DNA of 64,000 nucleotides from positions 310,001 to 374,000 of the forward strand of contig NZ_JAMBPQ010000002.1 of the NCBI RefSeq assembly GCF_024206495.1, written 5' to 3'. This document shows, piece by piece, positions 1 through 8,669 of the stretch (within the stretch, counting starts at the first letter, position 1; each line of letters starts with the position of its first letter). The stretch comes from Paraburkholderia sp. CNPSo 3272. GTDB lineage: Bacteria > Pseudomonadota > Gammaproteobacteria > Burkholderiales > Burkholderiaceae. The notes beneath the pieces are model-generated. The model was not told where the DNA came from. It saw nothing but the letters and a program-made list of their open reading frames with translations, and made no database searches. Both the position numbers and the translations under genes were made by a program.

Positions 1-119
1 TCGCCGTTGATCCACGAGGCGAGCGACCCGAGCATGACCACAAGCCCAATGGACGCGCTGATCGGATGCCGCGACGGGTGCGGTACGAAGTAGTACGGGC
101 TATCGTTTTGGCCGCTCAT
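1..119 (-). CDS. ctaE: cytochrome c oxidase subunit III, N-terminal fragment (cut by window edge)
   Basis: Reading the minus strand from an ATG at 117-119 gives about 39 residues beginning MSGQNDSPYYFVPHPSRHP, the typical start of Burkholderia COX3, which is followed in the family by a first membrane helix. The rest of the gene lies outside the window. COX3 is the third core subunit of the aa3-type oxidase in the inner membrane and stabilises subunit I. It is the last visible gene of the minus-strand run ctaC-ctaD-small protein-ctaG-DUF2970-ctaE, the usual order in Burkholderiales. Confidence 0.85.
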   Translation of the reverse strand, partial: MSGQNDSPYYFVPHPSRHPISASIGLVVMLGSLASWING

Positions 120-222
120 GCCTGTTTCTCCAGTTTCCAGTTGCTCCGGACATCGCCGGCTGCATTTGTCCGAGTGTGTCCTCGTTGTTCACTGCTTCGC
201 GCGCAGCGTTGCGCGCACTCGC

Positions 223-444
223 TCATCCCACCACCGCGTGCACGATCAACAGCAGCACGACGATGAACAGCACCGCGCCGATGATGCCCGCGATGATCAA
301 CTGCACGGGGTGCAGGTTCGCGGCGTCGTCTTCGAGGTCGGCGCGTTTGCGCACGCCGAGAAAAGACCACGCCACCGCTTTCATCAACTGCAGGATGCCG
401 CCCTTCTTCTTCGCCGGCCCCGCACCACCGCGTTCGTCGCTCAT
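223..444 (-). CDS. DUF2970 family small membrane protein
   Basis: About 73 residues starting MSDERGG. A Lys-rich N-terminus precedes a segment LMKAVAWSFLGVRKR and one C-terminal hydrophobic helix (about residues 50-72), the layout of DUF2970. The protein has no known reaction. It sits between ctaG and ctaE in the oxidase operon of many betaproteobacteria, so a role in oxidase assembly or stability is inferred from position only. A longer in-frame start at 495 exists, but it would run into the end of ctaG, so the inner ATG at 444 was chosen. Confidence 0.8.
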   Translation of the reverse strand: MSDERGGAGPAKKKGGILQLMKAVAWSFLGVRKRADLEDDAANLHPVQLIIAGIIGAVLFIVVLLLIVHAVVG

Positions 445-487
445 GCGCCTTTCGCCTCCTGGCATCGTTGACTTCGGCGCTGAAGCC

Positions 488-1066
488 TCACGCACCCGCC
501 GATTGTTTCGGCGGCGGCGGCACGGCCGGCTTGTTCAGTTCGAAGAACGTGTACGACAGCGTGATCGTCTTCACGTCCTTCGGCAGCTTCGGGTCGATCA
601 CGAACACCACCGGCATGCGCTTCGTCTCGTTCGCCTTCAATACCTGCTGCGTGAAGCAGAAGCACTCGATCTTGCGGAAGTACTCCGTCGCCTGCTTCGG
701 CGCGTAGCTCGGAATGGCCTGCGCGTCGATCGTGCGTCCTTCGTTGTTCGAAATGTCGTACATCACCGTCATGACTTCGCCGGGATGCACGTCGAGGCTC
801 GTCTGCTCTGGCTTGAAGCCGAGCAGCCCGCGTGCGTTCGCGTCGAACTCGACGGAAATCGTGCGCGTCATGTCCACCTGCGTGTTGCGCGCCTCGCGCT
901 CAGTGGCGTCGCGCTGCACCAGGTTGTTGATGCCGGTGACCTGGCAAATCGCGCGATACATCGGCACGAGCGCAAAGCCGAACCCGAACATCAGCAGCGC
1001 CACCACGACGAGCTTGATGAGCATCGACCGGTTGAACGCGCGATCACTTCCAGCTTGCGTGGACAT
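488..1066 (-). CDS. ctaG: cytochrome c oxidase assembly protein CtaG (Cox11 family)
   Basis: About 192 residues. One N-terminal membrane helix (about residues 15-35, LIKLVVVALLMFGFGF) anchors a periplasmic domain with the conserved copper-ligand stretch KIECFCF and the PVVFVIDP strand typical of Cox11/CtaG. The family delivers copper to the CuB site of subunit I. The C-terminus is proline-rich (PPPPKQ). The ATG at 1066 was preferred over an upstream start at 1150 because the helix then falls at the usual place. It lies between the small assembly protein and DUF2970 in the oxidase operon. Confidence 0.93.
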   Translation of the reverse strand: MSTQAGSDRAFNRSMLIKLVVVALLMFGFGFALVPMYRAICQVTGINNLVQRDATEREARNTQVDMTRTISVEFDANARGLLGFKPEQTSLDVHPGEVMTVMYDISNNEGRTIDAQAIPSYAPKQATEYFRKIECFCFTQQVLKANETKRMPVVFVIDPKLPKDVKTITLSYTFFELNKPAVPPPPKQSAGA

Positions 1067-1106
1067 CGAACTTCCTCGAACGATCTTCCGGCAAACGCTC
1101 TGCGCG

Positions 1107-1283
1107 TCAGTGGCCGGGGAAATACACCTGCTTGACGACGGCAGCCACAAAGAAACCGACTACGACAGCCAGCAAGATGAGGCCGAGCCGTAGATTGCCT
1201 GCGCGAATCTGCTCAGGCGTGCGCCTTTTTTGTGGATCCCGGGTCATGCGTTCAGCGCGGCTGGCCGCGGCTTCTCCTTGCAT
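1107..1283 (-). CDS. cytochrome oxidase small assembly protein
   Basis: A 58-residue reading (46 residues if the ATG at 1247 is used) ending RLGLILLAVVVGFFVAAVVK followed by QVYFPGH. It has a charged N-terminus with a TPEQ motif and one membrane helix. Such tiny single-span proteins lie between ctaD and ctaG in Burkholderiales and are annotated as small assembly proteins; their mechanism is not established. The start at 1283 has a purine-rich GAGAGG about nine bases ahead, while 1247 has none. Family similarity begins only at TPEQ, so the start is open. Confidence 0.7.
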   Translation of the reverse strand: MQGEAAASRAERMTRDPQKRRTPEQIRAGNLRLGLILLAVVVGFFVAAVVKQVYFPGH

Positions 1284-1384
1284 CGTGAATCGCCTCTCGT
1301 ACGTGCCCCGATGAAGACTGCGTGAAGACCGCGGGCTTCGTTCGCGTCCGGCTGCGCACAGCCGGACGCCACAGACTCAACGGC

Positions 1385-2998
1385 TTACTCGACCGTCGGC
1401 GGATTCTCGAACGTGTGGAACGGCGCCGGGCTCGGCACGGTCCACTCGAGGCCCGTTGCGCCGTCCCACGGCTTGTCGCCGGCCTTTTCCAGCTCGCCCC
1501 CGCCGCGATACGCGGGCAGCGCGACAAAGAACAGGAAGTACACCTGAGAAAGCCCGAAGCCGAAGGCGCCGATCGTGATCACCTGGTTCCAGTCGGTGAA
1601 CTGGGCCGGATAGTCGGCATAGCGCCGCGGCATGCCGGCCAGACCGACGAAGTGCATCGGCAGGAAGGCGAGGTTGAAGAAGATGAGCGAGCACCAGAAG
1701 TGGATCTTGCCGCGCGTCTCGTTGTACATCCAGCCGGTCCATTTTGGCGCCCAGTAGTACCACCCTGAGAACAACGCGAATAATGACCCCGCCACCAGCA
1801 CGTAGTGGAAGTGCGCCACCACGAAGTAAGTGCCGTGATACTGGATGTCGAGCGGCGCCATGGCGAGCATCAGGCCCGAGAGACCGCCGAACGTGAACAC
1901 GATCAGGAAGCCCACGGCCCACAGCATCGGCGTTTCGAACGAGAGCGAGCCGCGCCACATCGTGGCGACCCAGTTGAACACTTTCACGCCCGTCGGCACG
2001 GCGATCAGCATCGTCGCGTACATGAAGAAGAGCTGGCCCGTGACCGGCATGCCGGTGGCGAACATGTGGTGCGCCCAGACCATGAACGAGAGAATCGCGA
2101 TCGACGCCGTGGCGTACACCATCGAGCTATAGCCGAACAGCGGCTTGCGCGAGAACGCCGGAATCACCTGCGAAACGATCCCGAACGCCGGCAAGATCAT
2201 GATGTAGACCTCGGGGTGCCCGAAGAACCAGAAGATGTGCTGGTACATCACCGGGTCGCCGCCGCCGGCCGCGTTGAAGAAGCTCGTGCCGAAGTGGCGG
2301 TCGAACAGCAGCATCGTGATGGCGCCCGCGAGCACCGGCATCACGGCGATCAGCAGGTAGGCGGTGATGAGCCACGTCCAGACGAACATCGGCATCTTCA
2401 TGAGCGTCATGCCGGGCGCGCGCAGGTTCAGAATCGTCACGACGATGTTGATGCCGCCCATGATCGACGAGGCGCCCATCATGTGCAGCGCAAAGATCGC
2501 GAAGTCCATGCCCGGGCCCATCTGCGTGGACAGCGGCGCGTAGAGCGTCCAGCCCGCGGCGGTCGCGCCGCCCGGCGAGAAGAACGAGCCGACCAGCAGG
2601 CACCCGGCGGCGGGCAGCAGCCAGAAGCTGAAGTTGTTCATGCGCGCGAACGCCATGTCAGAGGCGCCGATCTGCAGCGGAATCATCCAGTTCGCGAAGC
2701 CCACGAACGCCGGCATGATCGCGCCGAACACCATGATGAGACCGTGCATCGTGGTGAGCTGGTTGAAGAACTCGGGGCGCATGATCTGCATGCCCGGCTC
2801 GAACAGCTCCGCACGAATGGCGAGCGCCATGACGCCGCCCGAAAGGAACATCACGAACGAGAACAGCAGATACAGCGTTCCGATGTCCTTGTGGTTCGTC
2901 GCGAGCAGCCAGCGGCGCCAACCGTGGGGCGTGGCGTGCGCGTGGTCGCCGTGCACGTGACCGTGCCCGCCAGCTACATCGTGTCCGATGCTAGACAT
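1385..2998 (-). CDS. ctaD: cytochrome c oxidase subunit I
   Basis: A full-length 537-residue haem-copper oxidase core subunit. Twelve membrane helices are expected. Visible hallmarks are the binuclear-centre stretch WFFGHPEVYIMILPAFG (His and the cross-linked Tyr region), the double His of helix VII in VWAHHMFATGMP, and the haem-ligand region VVAHFHYVLVAGS. It reduces oxygen to water while pumping protons in the inner membrane. The N-terminus is His-rich (GHVHGDHAHATPHG). It follows ctaC after 122 bases on the same strand. Confidence 0.97.
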   Translation of the reverse strand: MSSIGHDVAGGHGHVHGDHAHATPHGWRRWLLATNHKDIGTLYLLFSFVMFLSGGVMALAIRAELFEPGMQIMRPEFFNQLTTMHGLIMVFGAIMPAFVGFANWMIPLQIGASDMAFARMNNFSFWLLPAAGCLLVGSFFSPGGATAAGWTLYAPLSTQMGPGMDFAIFALHMMGASSIMGGINIVVTILNLRAPGMTLMKMPMFVWTWLITAYLLIAVMPVLAGAITMLLFDRHFGTSFFNAAGGGDPVMYQHIFWFFGHPEVYIMILPAFGIVSQVIPAFSRKPLFGYSSMVYATASIAILSFMVWAHHMFATGMPVTGQLFFMYATMLIAVPTGVKVFNWVATMWRGSLSFETPMLWAVGFLIVFTFGGLSGLMLAMAPLDIQYHGTYFVVAHFHYVLVAGSLFALFSGWYYWAPKWTGWMYNETRGKIHFWCSLIFFNLAFLPMHFVGLAGMPRRYADYPAQFTDWNQVITIGAFGFGLSQVYFLFFVALPAYRGGGELEKAGDKPWDGATGLEWTVPSPAPFHTFENPPTVE

Positions 2999-3120
2999 GT
3001 CTTATCTCCTGTCGGTCCGGAGTTGGCGCTTTGGCGCCAGACCCCAGCCCCATGCAATTGAAATGCTGAAGCGAATTGCTTTTGCGTCTCTTGCTGCTTG
3101 TTCTTATGGCGCGAGCCAGC

Positions 3121-4764
3121 TCAGGCCGCCGCGCTGATCTCCACCCGACGCGCTTCTTTCGCGTTCGCGCCGCCCGTGATCGTTTCCGGCTTCTTCAGAA
3201 TGATGTGGTCTTCGGCAATGCCTGCCGCCTTCATCGCGTCGCGCACCGCTTGCGCCCGGTGCCTGGCGAGGTCGGCGTTCGTGCTGGCGTTGCCGCTCGA
3301 ATCGGTGTAGCCCGACAGCGTGAACTTCGCGTCCGGGTGCGCCTTCGCGTAGTCGGCTGCCGCCTGGATGGCGTCCTTCGCGTCGGCGGGCAGCGTGCTC
3401 TTGCCCACTTCGAAGTACACGCTCGCCGGCAACGCGGCCGCGCTCGGCGCCGCTGCGCCCGACGCCTGATCCGCGCCGCTCGCGGGCGCCGCGCCACTCG
3501 CAGCGCTCGCCTCGGCCGCGCCGCTGGCTTCTTCCGCGCCGCTTGCCGCGGCCGCGCCGCTCGCGCCGCCCTCGCCCGCTGCCGCCGTCGTGCCGCCGCC
3601 CTCGGGCATTTTGCCGTTACGCGCGTCGGTCACCTGACGCGGTTGCAGAATGTCGCCGGTGTGATTGCCCCACGAGTTGCGCTCGAACGTGATGACCGAA
3701 GCGATCTCGACGTCGTTGAGCGTCGGCGCCCAAGAAGGCATGGCGTTCTTGCCGTGCAGGACGATGCTCACGTGCCCCGCGAGCGGACCTTGAACCACCT
3801 TGCTGCCGTCGAGCGCCGGGAATGCGCCCGCGCCCTTGCCGGTGGGCTGATGGCACACCGCGCAGTTCGAGTTGTAGACCTTCTCGCCGCGCTCCTTGAG
3901 TTCGGCCAGCGTGTAGGTCTTGTTCGGGTCGTCGTTGGCGGCGGCCATCTTCGCTTTTTGCGTATCGACCCACTTCGCGTAGTCGTCGTCGGAGAGCACC
4001 TCGACGACGACCGGCATGAACGCGTGTTCCTTGCCGCACAGTTCGGTACAGAAGCCGCGATAGGTGCCGACCTTGTCGGCTCTGAACCACGTGTCGCGCA
4101 CGAAGCCCGGAATCGCATCCTGCTTCACGCCGAACGCGGGCACGTACCACGAGTGCACGACATCGTTGGCCGTGGTGATGATGCGGACTTTCTTGTTGAC
4201 CGGCACGACGAGCGGATTGTCGACTTCCTGCAGGTACGTGTCGGTGATCGGCACGCGGTTGTTCACCTCGGAGCGCGGCGTGCTGAGCGTGGAGAGGAAG
4301 TTGATGCCCTCGCCCGGCCCCTTCACGTAGTCGTAGCCCCATTTCCACTGGTAGCCCGTGACCTTCACGGTGAGGTCGGCGTTGGAGGTGTCCTTCATCG
4401 CGACGACGGCCTTGGTGGCGGGCAGCGCCATCAGCACGACGATGACGAACGGCACCACCGTCCAGATGATTTCGACCGTGGTGCTCTCATGAAAATGAGC
4501 GGCCTTGTGGCCCTTCGATCTACGGTGCGCGTAGATCGAATAGAACATGACGCCGAACACGCCGACGAAAATCACGACGCACAAGAGCAGCATCATCATG
4601 TGGAGGCTGTAAAGCTCTTCGGCGATGCGCGTGACGGGCGGCTGGAAATTGATCTCGTTCACCGCAGGGCCGCCTGGGCTGTCTCCGACTGCGAGTGCCG
4701 CGCCGGCGACGAGGAATCCGCTGCACGCCAGCACGCCCTGGAGGGCTCGCTTGATTGTTTTCAT
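3121..4764 (-). CDS. ctaC: cytochrome c oxidase subunit II with fused cytochrome c and OmpA-like domains
   Basis: About 547 residues, roughly twice a plain subunit II. In order: signal peptide (1-26), two membrane helices (about 55-78 and 98-118), a CuA cupredoxin domain with His204, the CTELCGKEH motif (Cys239, Cys243, His247) and Met250, a class I cytochrome c domain with CAVCH at 301-305, a linker of Ala/Ser/Gly repeats (about 392-445), and an OmpA/MotB-type domain (about 447-547, ending ARRVEI). The ATG at 4764 has AAGGAAG just upstream; ATGs at 4779 and 4788 are in frame. The OmpA domain could touch peptidoglycan, which is an inference. Confidence 0.93.
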   Translation of the reverse strand: MKTIKRALQGVLACSGFLVAGAALAVGDSPGGPAVNEINFQPPVTRIAEELYSLHMMMLLLCVVIFVGVFGVMFYSIYAHRRSKGHKAAHFHESTTVEIIWTVVPFVIVVLMALPATKAVVAMKDTSNADLTVKVTGYQWKWGYDYVKGPGEGINFLSTLSTPRSEVNNRVPITDTYLQEVDNPLVVPVNKKVRIITTANDVVHSWYVPAFGVKQDAIPGFVRDTWFRADKVGTYRGFCTELCGKEHAFMPVVVEVLSDDDYAKWVDTQKAKMAAANDDPNKTYTLAELKERGEKVYNSNCAVCHQPTGKGAGAFPALDGSKVVQGPLAGHVSIVLHGKNAMPSWAPTLNDVEIASVITFERNSWGNHTGDILQPRQVTDARNGKMPEGGGTTAAAGEGGASGAAAASGAEEASGAAEASAASGAAPASGADQASGAAAPSAAALPASVYFEVGKSTLPADAKDAIQAAADYAKAHPDAKFTLSGYTDSSGNASTNADLARHRAQAVRDAMKAAGIAEDHIILKKPETITGGANAKEARRVEISAAA

Positions 4765-4877
4765 AGCTTCCTTACCCATAATTTCCATTCAAACCCTCGA
4801 CCCCGCAGGAAGGTTTTGCAACCAGGGCGCCCCCTGGGACGCTCTCGCCGCCAACCGGCGAACTCACGCGCCGCGCA

Positions 4878-5354
4878 TCAAGACGCGCGCGCGAGCCAGG
4901 CACGCAGTTCCCGCGCGAACTGCGCACGCCGATATTGCGGCAGATGCAACCCGACAGCGACCGCCTGACCGCGGGACACGAGACGCACCGGGTCGCGTGG
5001 GGTCGCGCCCGGCTCGACCCGGACCCAGCGGGGATTGAATTCGAACTGCGTGAGCACGTCGGCGCTCATCTGTTCGATCACCAGCCGGTTCGGATAAAGC
5101 CTGATACGTTCGTAATCGACAGCATGGCGCGCATAGATGACAAAAGCGGCGCCTACTACCAACAGATCGATACCGGTAAACGGCAAAACCAGCCAGGCGC
5201 CGTGGATCAACAACAGAACGGCGATCGCGATGGAAACCAGCGCCAGCGAAACATAGAAGAACACGAATTGCCTGGGCGAAACCGAACAGTTGCGCTTCAT
5301 GGTCCAGTCTTTCAGGACCGGTTCCGGACTCGCCAGCAGATCAGACGCCTGCAT
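4878..5354 (-). CDS. DUF2244 family integral membrane protein
   Basis: About 158 residues. Two adjacent membrane helices (FVFFYVSLALVSIAIAVLLL and WLVLPFTGIDLLVVGAAFVI) are followed by a cytoplasmic domain containing NRLVIEQ and a tail LRAWLARAS, matching DUF2244. No biochemical role is known. The gene commonly precedes ctaC in proteobacteria, and here it ends 113 bases before the subunit II start on the same strand. The ATG at 5354 has GGGGAAG about six bases ahead and was preferred over the longer reading from 5411. Confidence 0.82.
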   Translation of the reverse strand: MQASDLLASPEPVLKDWTMKRNCSVSPRQFVFFYVSLALVSIAIAVLLLIHGAWLVLPFTGIDLLVVGAAFVIYARHAVDYERIRLYPNRLVIEQMSADVLTQFEFNPRWVRVEPGATPRDPVRLVSRGQAVAVGLHLPQYRRAQFARELRAWLARAS

Positions 5355-5475
5355 CGCTCGCTTCCCCACTTGCAACCTCGTCAGACTATCGCCGCGTCGC
5401 GCCTCGCACAACTACGGGAACATCTGGACTTGCCACAATGGATTTTGGGGACCCTTCCCTGCAGCAAACTGACGC

Positions 5476-5504
5476 ATTATAGGCGCGATCCCCAGCCCTC
5501 ACAA
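5476..5504 (-). promoter_or_regulatory. sigma-70 type promoter for the DUF2244-cta operon
   Basis: On the minus strand TTGTGA (5499-5504) and a perfect TATAAT (5476-5481) are separated by 17 bases. The predicted start is near 5469, about 115 bases before the DUF2244 ATG. The rest of the 5355-5620 gap shows nothing else clear. Confidence 0.6.
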
Positions 5505-5620
5505 GCAACGCATAACCGCCCGCAAACCCATACCAGACGGGCATTTCAGCGATTTTTCAAGTATTTCCTCAGGGCTTTTCCGGCGCTAATTTCAGGCATA
5601 ACGGAAGCCCCCTTACCACG

Positions 5621-6610
5621 TTACCGATTCCTTGCAGGACCCCGGCCGATGTCCTCGATGCGCACGATGCCATGGCCTTCGGCGGTCGTGCGCGGCACGG
5701 CCTTCCACGCGTGCCCGTAGATGATCTCGAAGGTCAGCGGGATCGTGCCCGCGTGCGGTCCGTCCGTGCAGCGGCGCGCCTCGAGTGCAGCCACGAGCGC
5801 ACGGTGCAGGCGCCGCGCGGTGCCGCCGTTCTCACCCGCTCCATCGCCCTTGCGCTCGAACGGATATGCGCCCCAGCGGCGCACGTCGGCGAGCAGCTTC
5901 TCCGGCGTCTTGTAGGTGATGGTGAGCGTTTCCTGGTCCATCACCGGAATCTCGAAACCGTTCTCGACGAGCATGTCGCCCAGATCGTGCATGTCGACGA
6001 AATCGATGACGTGCGCGCGCGTGGGTACGCCGTGCGCAGCTTCGACTTCGGCGAATGCGCCGCGCAGTTCCTTGAGCGTGTCGGGCCCGAGCGTGCTGAA
6101 CATGAGCAGGCCGCCCACCTTAAGCACGCGCTGCCACTCGCCGAACACGAGATCGGGGCGCGGATGCCAATGCAGTGCGAGATTCGACCACAGCAGTTCG
6201 AACGCGCCGTGCGCGAACGGCAGTTCGGCGAAGTCGGCCTGCGCAACCCGCGGACCGCGCGAGCCGAGCGCGCGTCCAACCGATGCAGGCAGAAAACGCC
6301 GCCAGCTCGTGTCGGGGGCGTCGTGCTCGCGGGCACGGCGCAGCATGGCGAGGGATAGATCGGTGCCGAACACGGGCGCTTCGGGAAAGCGCTCGCGCAA
6401 GCTGGGCAGGTCGTCGCCCTGGCCGCACGCGATGTCGAGCACGGCCGCAGGTTTCACCTTGATGTACTCGAGGCGCTCGCGCATGCGTTGCGCGATTTCA
6501 CGTGGCAGGAAGGCGACGTCGTCGAAAGTCGCCGCGCGGCGATCGAAGATGCGCCGAAGGTGCCGGGTTTCATAGTCCGGACGGCCAGTTCTTGCGGGAG
6601 ACAGGGACAT
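5621..6610 (-). CDS. BioC-like SAM-dependent methyltransferase
   Basis: 329 residues with a Rossmann-type methyltransferase fold. Motif I is VLDIACGQGDD at about residues 58-68, an acidic loop FGTDLS follows, and LLWSNLALHWHP with VLKVGGLLMFSTLGPDTL marks the later motifs. This pattern matches malonyl-ACP O-methyltransferase BioC, which starts biotin synthesis, but no other bio gene is nearby and relatives are often labelled only methyltransferase. There is an insert rich in Arg/Gly around residues 255-275. It diverges from comF with 87 bases between start codons. Confidence 0.8.
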   Translation of the reverse strand: MSLSPARTGRPDYETRHLRRIFDRRAATFDDVAFLPREIAQRMRERLEYIKVKPAAVLDIACGQGDDLPSLRERFPEAPVFGTDLSLAMLRRAREHDAPDTSWRRFLPASVGRALGSRGPRVAQADFAELPFAHGAFELLWSNLALHWHPRPDLVFGEWQRVLKVGGLLMFSTLGPDTLKELRGAFAEVEAAHGVPTRAHVIDFVDMHDLGDMLVENGFEIPVMDQETLTITYKTPEKLLADVRRWGAYPFERKGDGAGENGGTARRLHRALVAALEARRCTDGPHAGTIPLTFEIIYGHAWKAVPRTTAEGHGIVRIEDIGRGPARNR

Positions 6611-6697
6611 GTCGGTCGTATTGGCGAAGTCTGCGAAGTATACTCGCTCACTCCTTTCCTTTCAGTCACGCGAGCCCGCTGCCCGGGCCGTCCTTCG

Positions 6698-7528
6698 ATG
6701 CCGCCGCGCCGTTCTTCACGTGATGCACGCAATGCAGCGCGCGTCACACCGCCCACTTCGCACCGCACTCGTCTTGCGGGCGTTGCGCGCGTCTGTCGAA
6801 AAGCGCGGGCGCTGCCGTCACAGCTTGCCCACCTCGTGCTGCCCAATCTGTGCCCATTATGCGGCAATTTGTCGCGAGCCACGCTCTGTGTGTGCTGCGA
6901 CGCCGCGTACTGGAATGAGCCGCGCCTGCGCTGCACGGTCTGCGCGATGCCGCTCGCGCACAGGCGCGGTGCGGCGCAACGCGCGCGCTACCGCTGCGAG
7001 GCCTGCACCGACGCGGCGCCCGCATTCGACGCCACGCTCGCGCTCGCCGATTATCGCGCGCCGCTGGACCTGCTCGCGCTCGGCCTGAAGTTTCGCGCGC
7101 GCCTCGCACTCGGCGAGGAGTTTGCGCGACGCCTCGCGCTGGCCGCGCAAAATATGTGCGACGAGCACGGCATGCCCGAGATCGTGGTGCCGGTGCCGCT
7201 CTCGCGCGAGCGCCTCATCGAGCGTGGCTATAACCAGGCGTGGCAGATCGCGCGGCCGCTCGCGCGCCGTTTGGGCACGCACGCGGACGCCACGCTCGTG
7301 CGACGCATCCTGCATACGGCGCCGCAATCGAAGCTCGATCGCGAGACGCGCCGCCGCAACGTCGGCCGGGCCTTCGCGCTCACGCGGCCGCTTGCCGGCC
7401 AGCACGTGGGCGTGGTCGACGACGTGATGACCTCGGGCGCCACGCTCGACGCGCTCGCGCATACGCTCAAGGCCGCCGGCGCACGGCGCGTGACGAATTT
7501 CGTCGCGCTGCGCACGCCGAAGGACTGA
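6698..7528 (+). CDS. comF: ComF family protein (phosphoribosyltransferase-like)
   Basis: About 276 residues. An N-terminal zinc-binding region with CPLCGN, CVCC, CTVC and CEAC pairs is followed by a type I phosphoribosyltransferase fold. The PRPP loop is VGVVDDVMTSGATLDA near the C-terminus, preceded by RGYNQAWQIARPLA. ComF proteins help bring transforming DNA into the cytoplasm in competent bacteria; the role in this group is untested. The ATG at 6698 leaves room for the divergent promoter; a reading from 6488 would overlap the methyltransferase. trmL follows after 42 bases. Confidence 0.88.
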   Translation: MPPRRSSRDARNAARVTPPTSHRTRLAGVARVCRKARALPSQLAHLVLPNLCPLCGNLSRATLCVCCDAAYWNEPRLRCTVCAMPLAHRRGAAQRARYRCEACTDAAPAFDATLALADYRAPLDLLALGLKFRARLALGEEFARRLALAAQNMCDEHGMPEIVVPVPLSRERLIERGYNQAWQIARPLARRLGTHADATLVRRILHTAPQSKLDRETRRRNVGRAFALTRPLAGQHVGVVDDVMTSGATLDALAHTLKAAGARRVTNFVALRTPKD

Positions 7529-7570
7529 TCGGCCTCACCCTCTTCAAGACACACAGAGAGTTTCATCGTC

Positions 7571-8041
7571 ATGTTCAACGTCGTTCTCGTCGAACCCGAA
7601 ATTCCGCCGAACACCGGCAACGTGATCCGCCTGTGCGCGAACACCGGTGCGCGGCTTCATCTGATCGAACCGCTCGGCTTTCCCCTCGACGACGCGAAAA
7701 TGCGCCGCGCGGGCCTCGATTACCACGAGTACGCGCAGATGCACGTGCACGCCGACTGGGATGCCTTCATCGCCAACGAAGCGCCCGACCCGTCGCGCAT
7801 GTTCGCGTTCACGACGCGCGGATCGGGCCGCTTTCATGCGCATGCGTTCCAGCCGGGCGACTGGTTCGTGTTCGGCGCGGAAACGCGTGGACTGCCCGAT
7901 GCGGTGCTCGAGCGCTTCGACACGCCACAGCGTGTGCGCCTGCCGATGCGGCCCGGCAATCGGAGCCTGAATCTCTCGAACACGGTCGCGGTCGTGGTGT
8001 TCGAAGCGTGGCGTCAGGCGGGGTTCGAAGGCGGCGAATGA
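7571..8041 (+). CDS. trmL: tRNA (cytidine(34)-2'-O)-methyltransferase TrmL
   Basis: 156 residues, the standard length of this short SPOUT-class enzyme. The three signature motifs are present: NTGNVIRLCANTG near the N-terminus, FGAETRGLP in the middle, and NRSLNLSNTVAVVVFE at the end, which form the trefoil knot that binds SAM. The family methylates the wobble ribose of leucine tRNAs. It is read with comF, 42 bases upstream. Confidence 0.95.
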   Translation: MFNVVLVEPEIPPNTGNVIRLCANTGARLHLIEPLGFPLDDAKMRRAGLDYHEYAQMHVHADWDAFIANEAPDPSRMFAFTTRGSGRFHAHAFQPGDWFVFGAETRGLPDAVLERFDTPQRVRLPMRPGNRSLNLSNTVAVVVFEAWRQAGFEGGE

Positions 8042-8054
8042 GGCAAGCGCGTAG

Positions 8055-8600
8055 TTACGCGTTGCCCGACGCCTTGCCGCGCGCCGCCAGCTCACGCTCG
8101 TAGCGCGTGAGCATTGCATTGTCGAAGCAGGCGAAGATCACGTGCTCGAGCGTCGGGTATTTCGATAGCTCGTCGATCACGGTCGCGACGGCGATCGTCA
8201 CGGCCTCGTCGGCAGGAAAACGGTAGACGCCGCAACTGATTGCCGGAAACGCGATGCTCGTCACGCCCGCCTCGCGCGCGCACTCGAGCGAGCGCCGGTA
8301 GCAGGAAGCGAGCAGATGCGCTTCGTCACGGCCGCCGCCGTACCAGACGGGGCCCACGGTATGGATGACGTGTTTTGCGCGAAGGCGATAGCCGCCGGTG
8401 ATTTTGGCGTCGCCGGTCGGGCAGCCGTTCAGCGTCTCGCATTCGCGCAGCAGGTCCGGGCCGGCGGCGCGATGAATCGCGCCATCCACGCCGCCGCCGC
8501 CGAGCAGCGATTCGTTCGCGGCGTTGACGATCGCATCGACCTTCAACGTGGTGATGTCGACAGCCTGCGCTTCGATGCGGCAGTTTCCGATGGTCAGCAT
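8055..8600 (-). CDS. macro-domain protein, O-acetyl-ADP-ribose deacetylase type (YmdB-like)
   Basis: About 181 residues forming one macro domain. The ADP-ribose contacts are visible as [23 protein letters not shown] and the later [10 protein letters not shown] loop. Members remove acetyl or ADP-ribose groups from O-acetyl-ADP-ribose or modified proteins. The ATG at 8600 has GGAGGA about five bases ahead, so it was preferred over 8642. It converges with trmL (13 bases apart) and lies downstream of gpsA with 69 bases between. Confidence 0.9.
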   Translation of the reverse strand: MLTIGNCRIEAQAVDITTLKVDAIVNAANESLLGGGGVDGAIHRAAGPDLLRECETLNGCPTGDAKITGGYRLRAKHVIHTVGPVWYGGGRDEAHLLASCYRRSLECAREAGVTSIAFPAISCGVYRFPADEAVTIAVATVIDELSKYPTLEHVIFACFDNAMLTRYERELAARGKASGNA

Positions 8601-8669
8601 ACGGTCCTCCTTTGCGCTCCGGTCCACGCAAAGCGTGCTCAAAACCTGGCGCAGCAGGACCGAAGCGCC

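Noticed and set aside
3076..4968. 630-residue plus-strand open frame opposite ctaC
   Set aside because: It is a high-GC shadow, Arg- and His-rich, with no domain; the minus strand carries a clear oxidase subunit.
6609..6655. Possible promoter TTGGCG with TATACT ahead of comF
   Set aside because: The spacing is only 12 bases, too short for a sigma-70 promoter.
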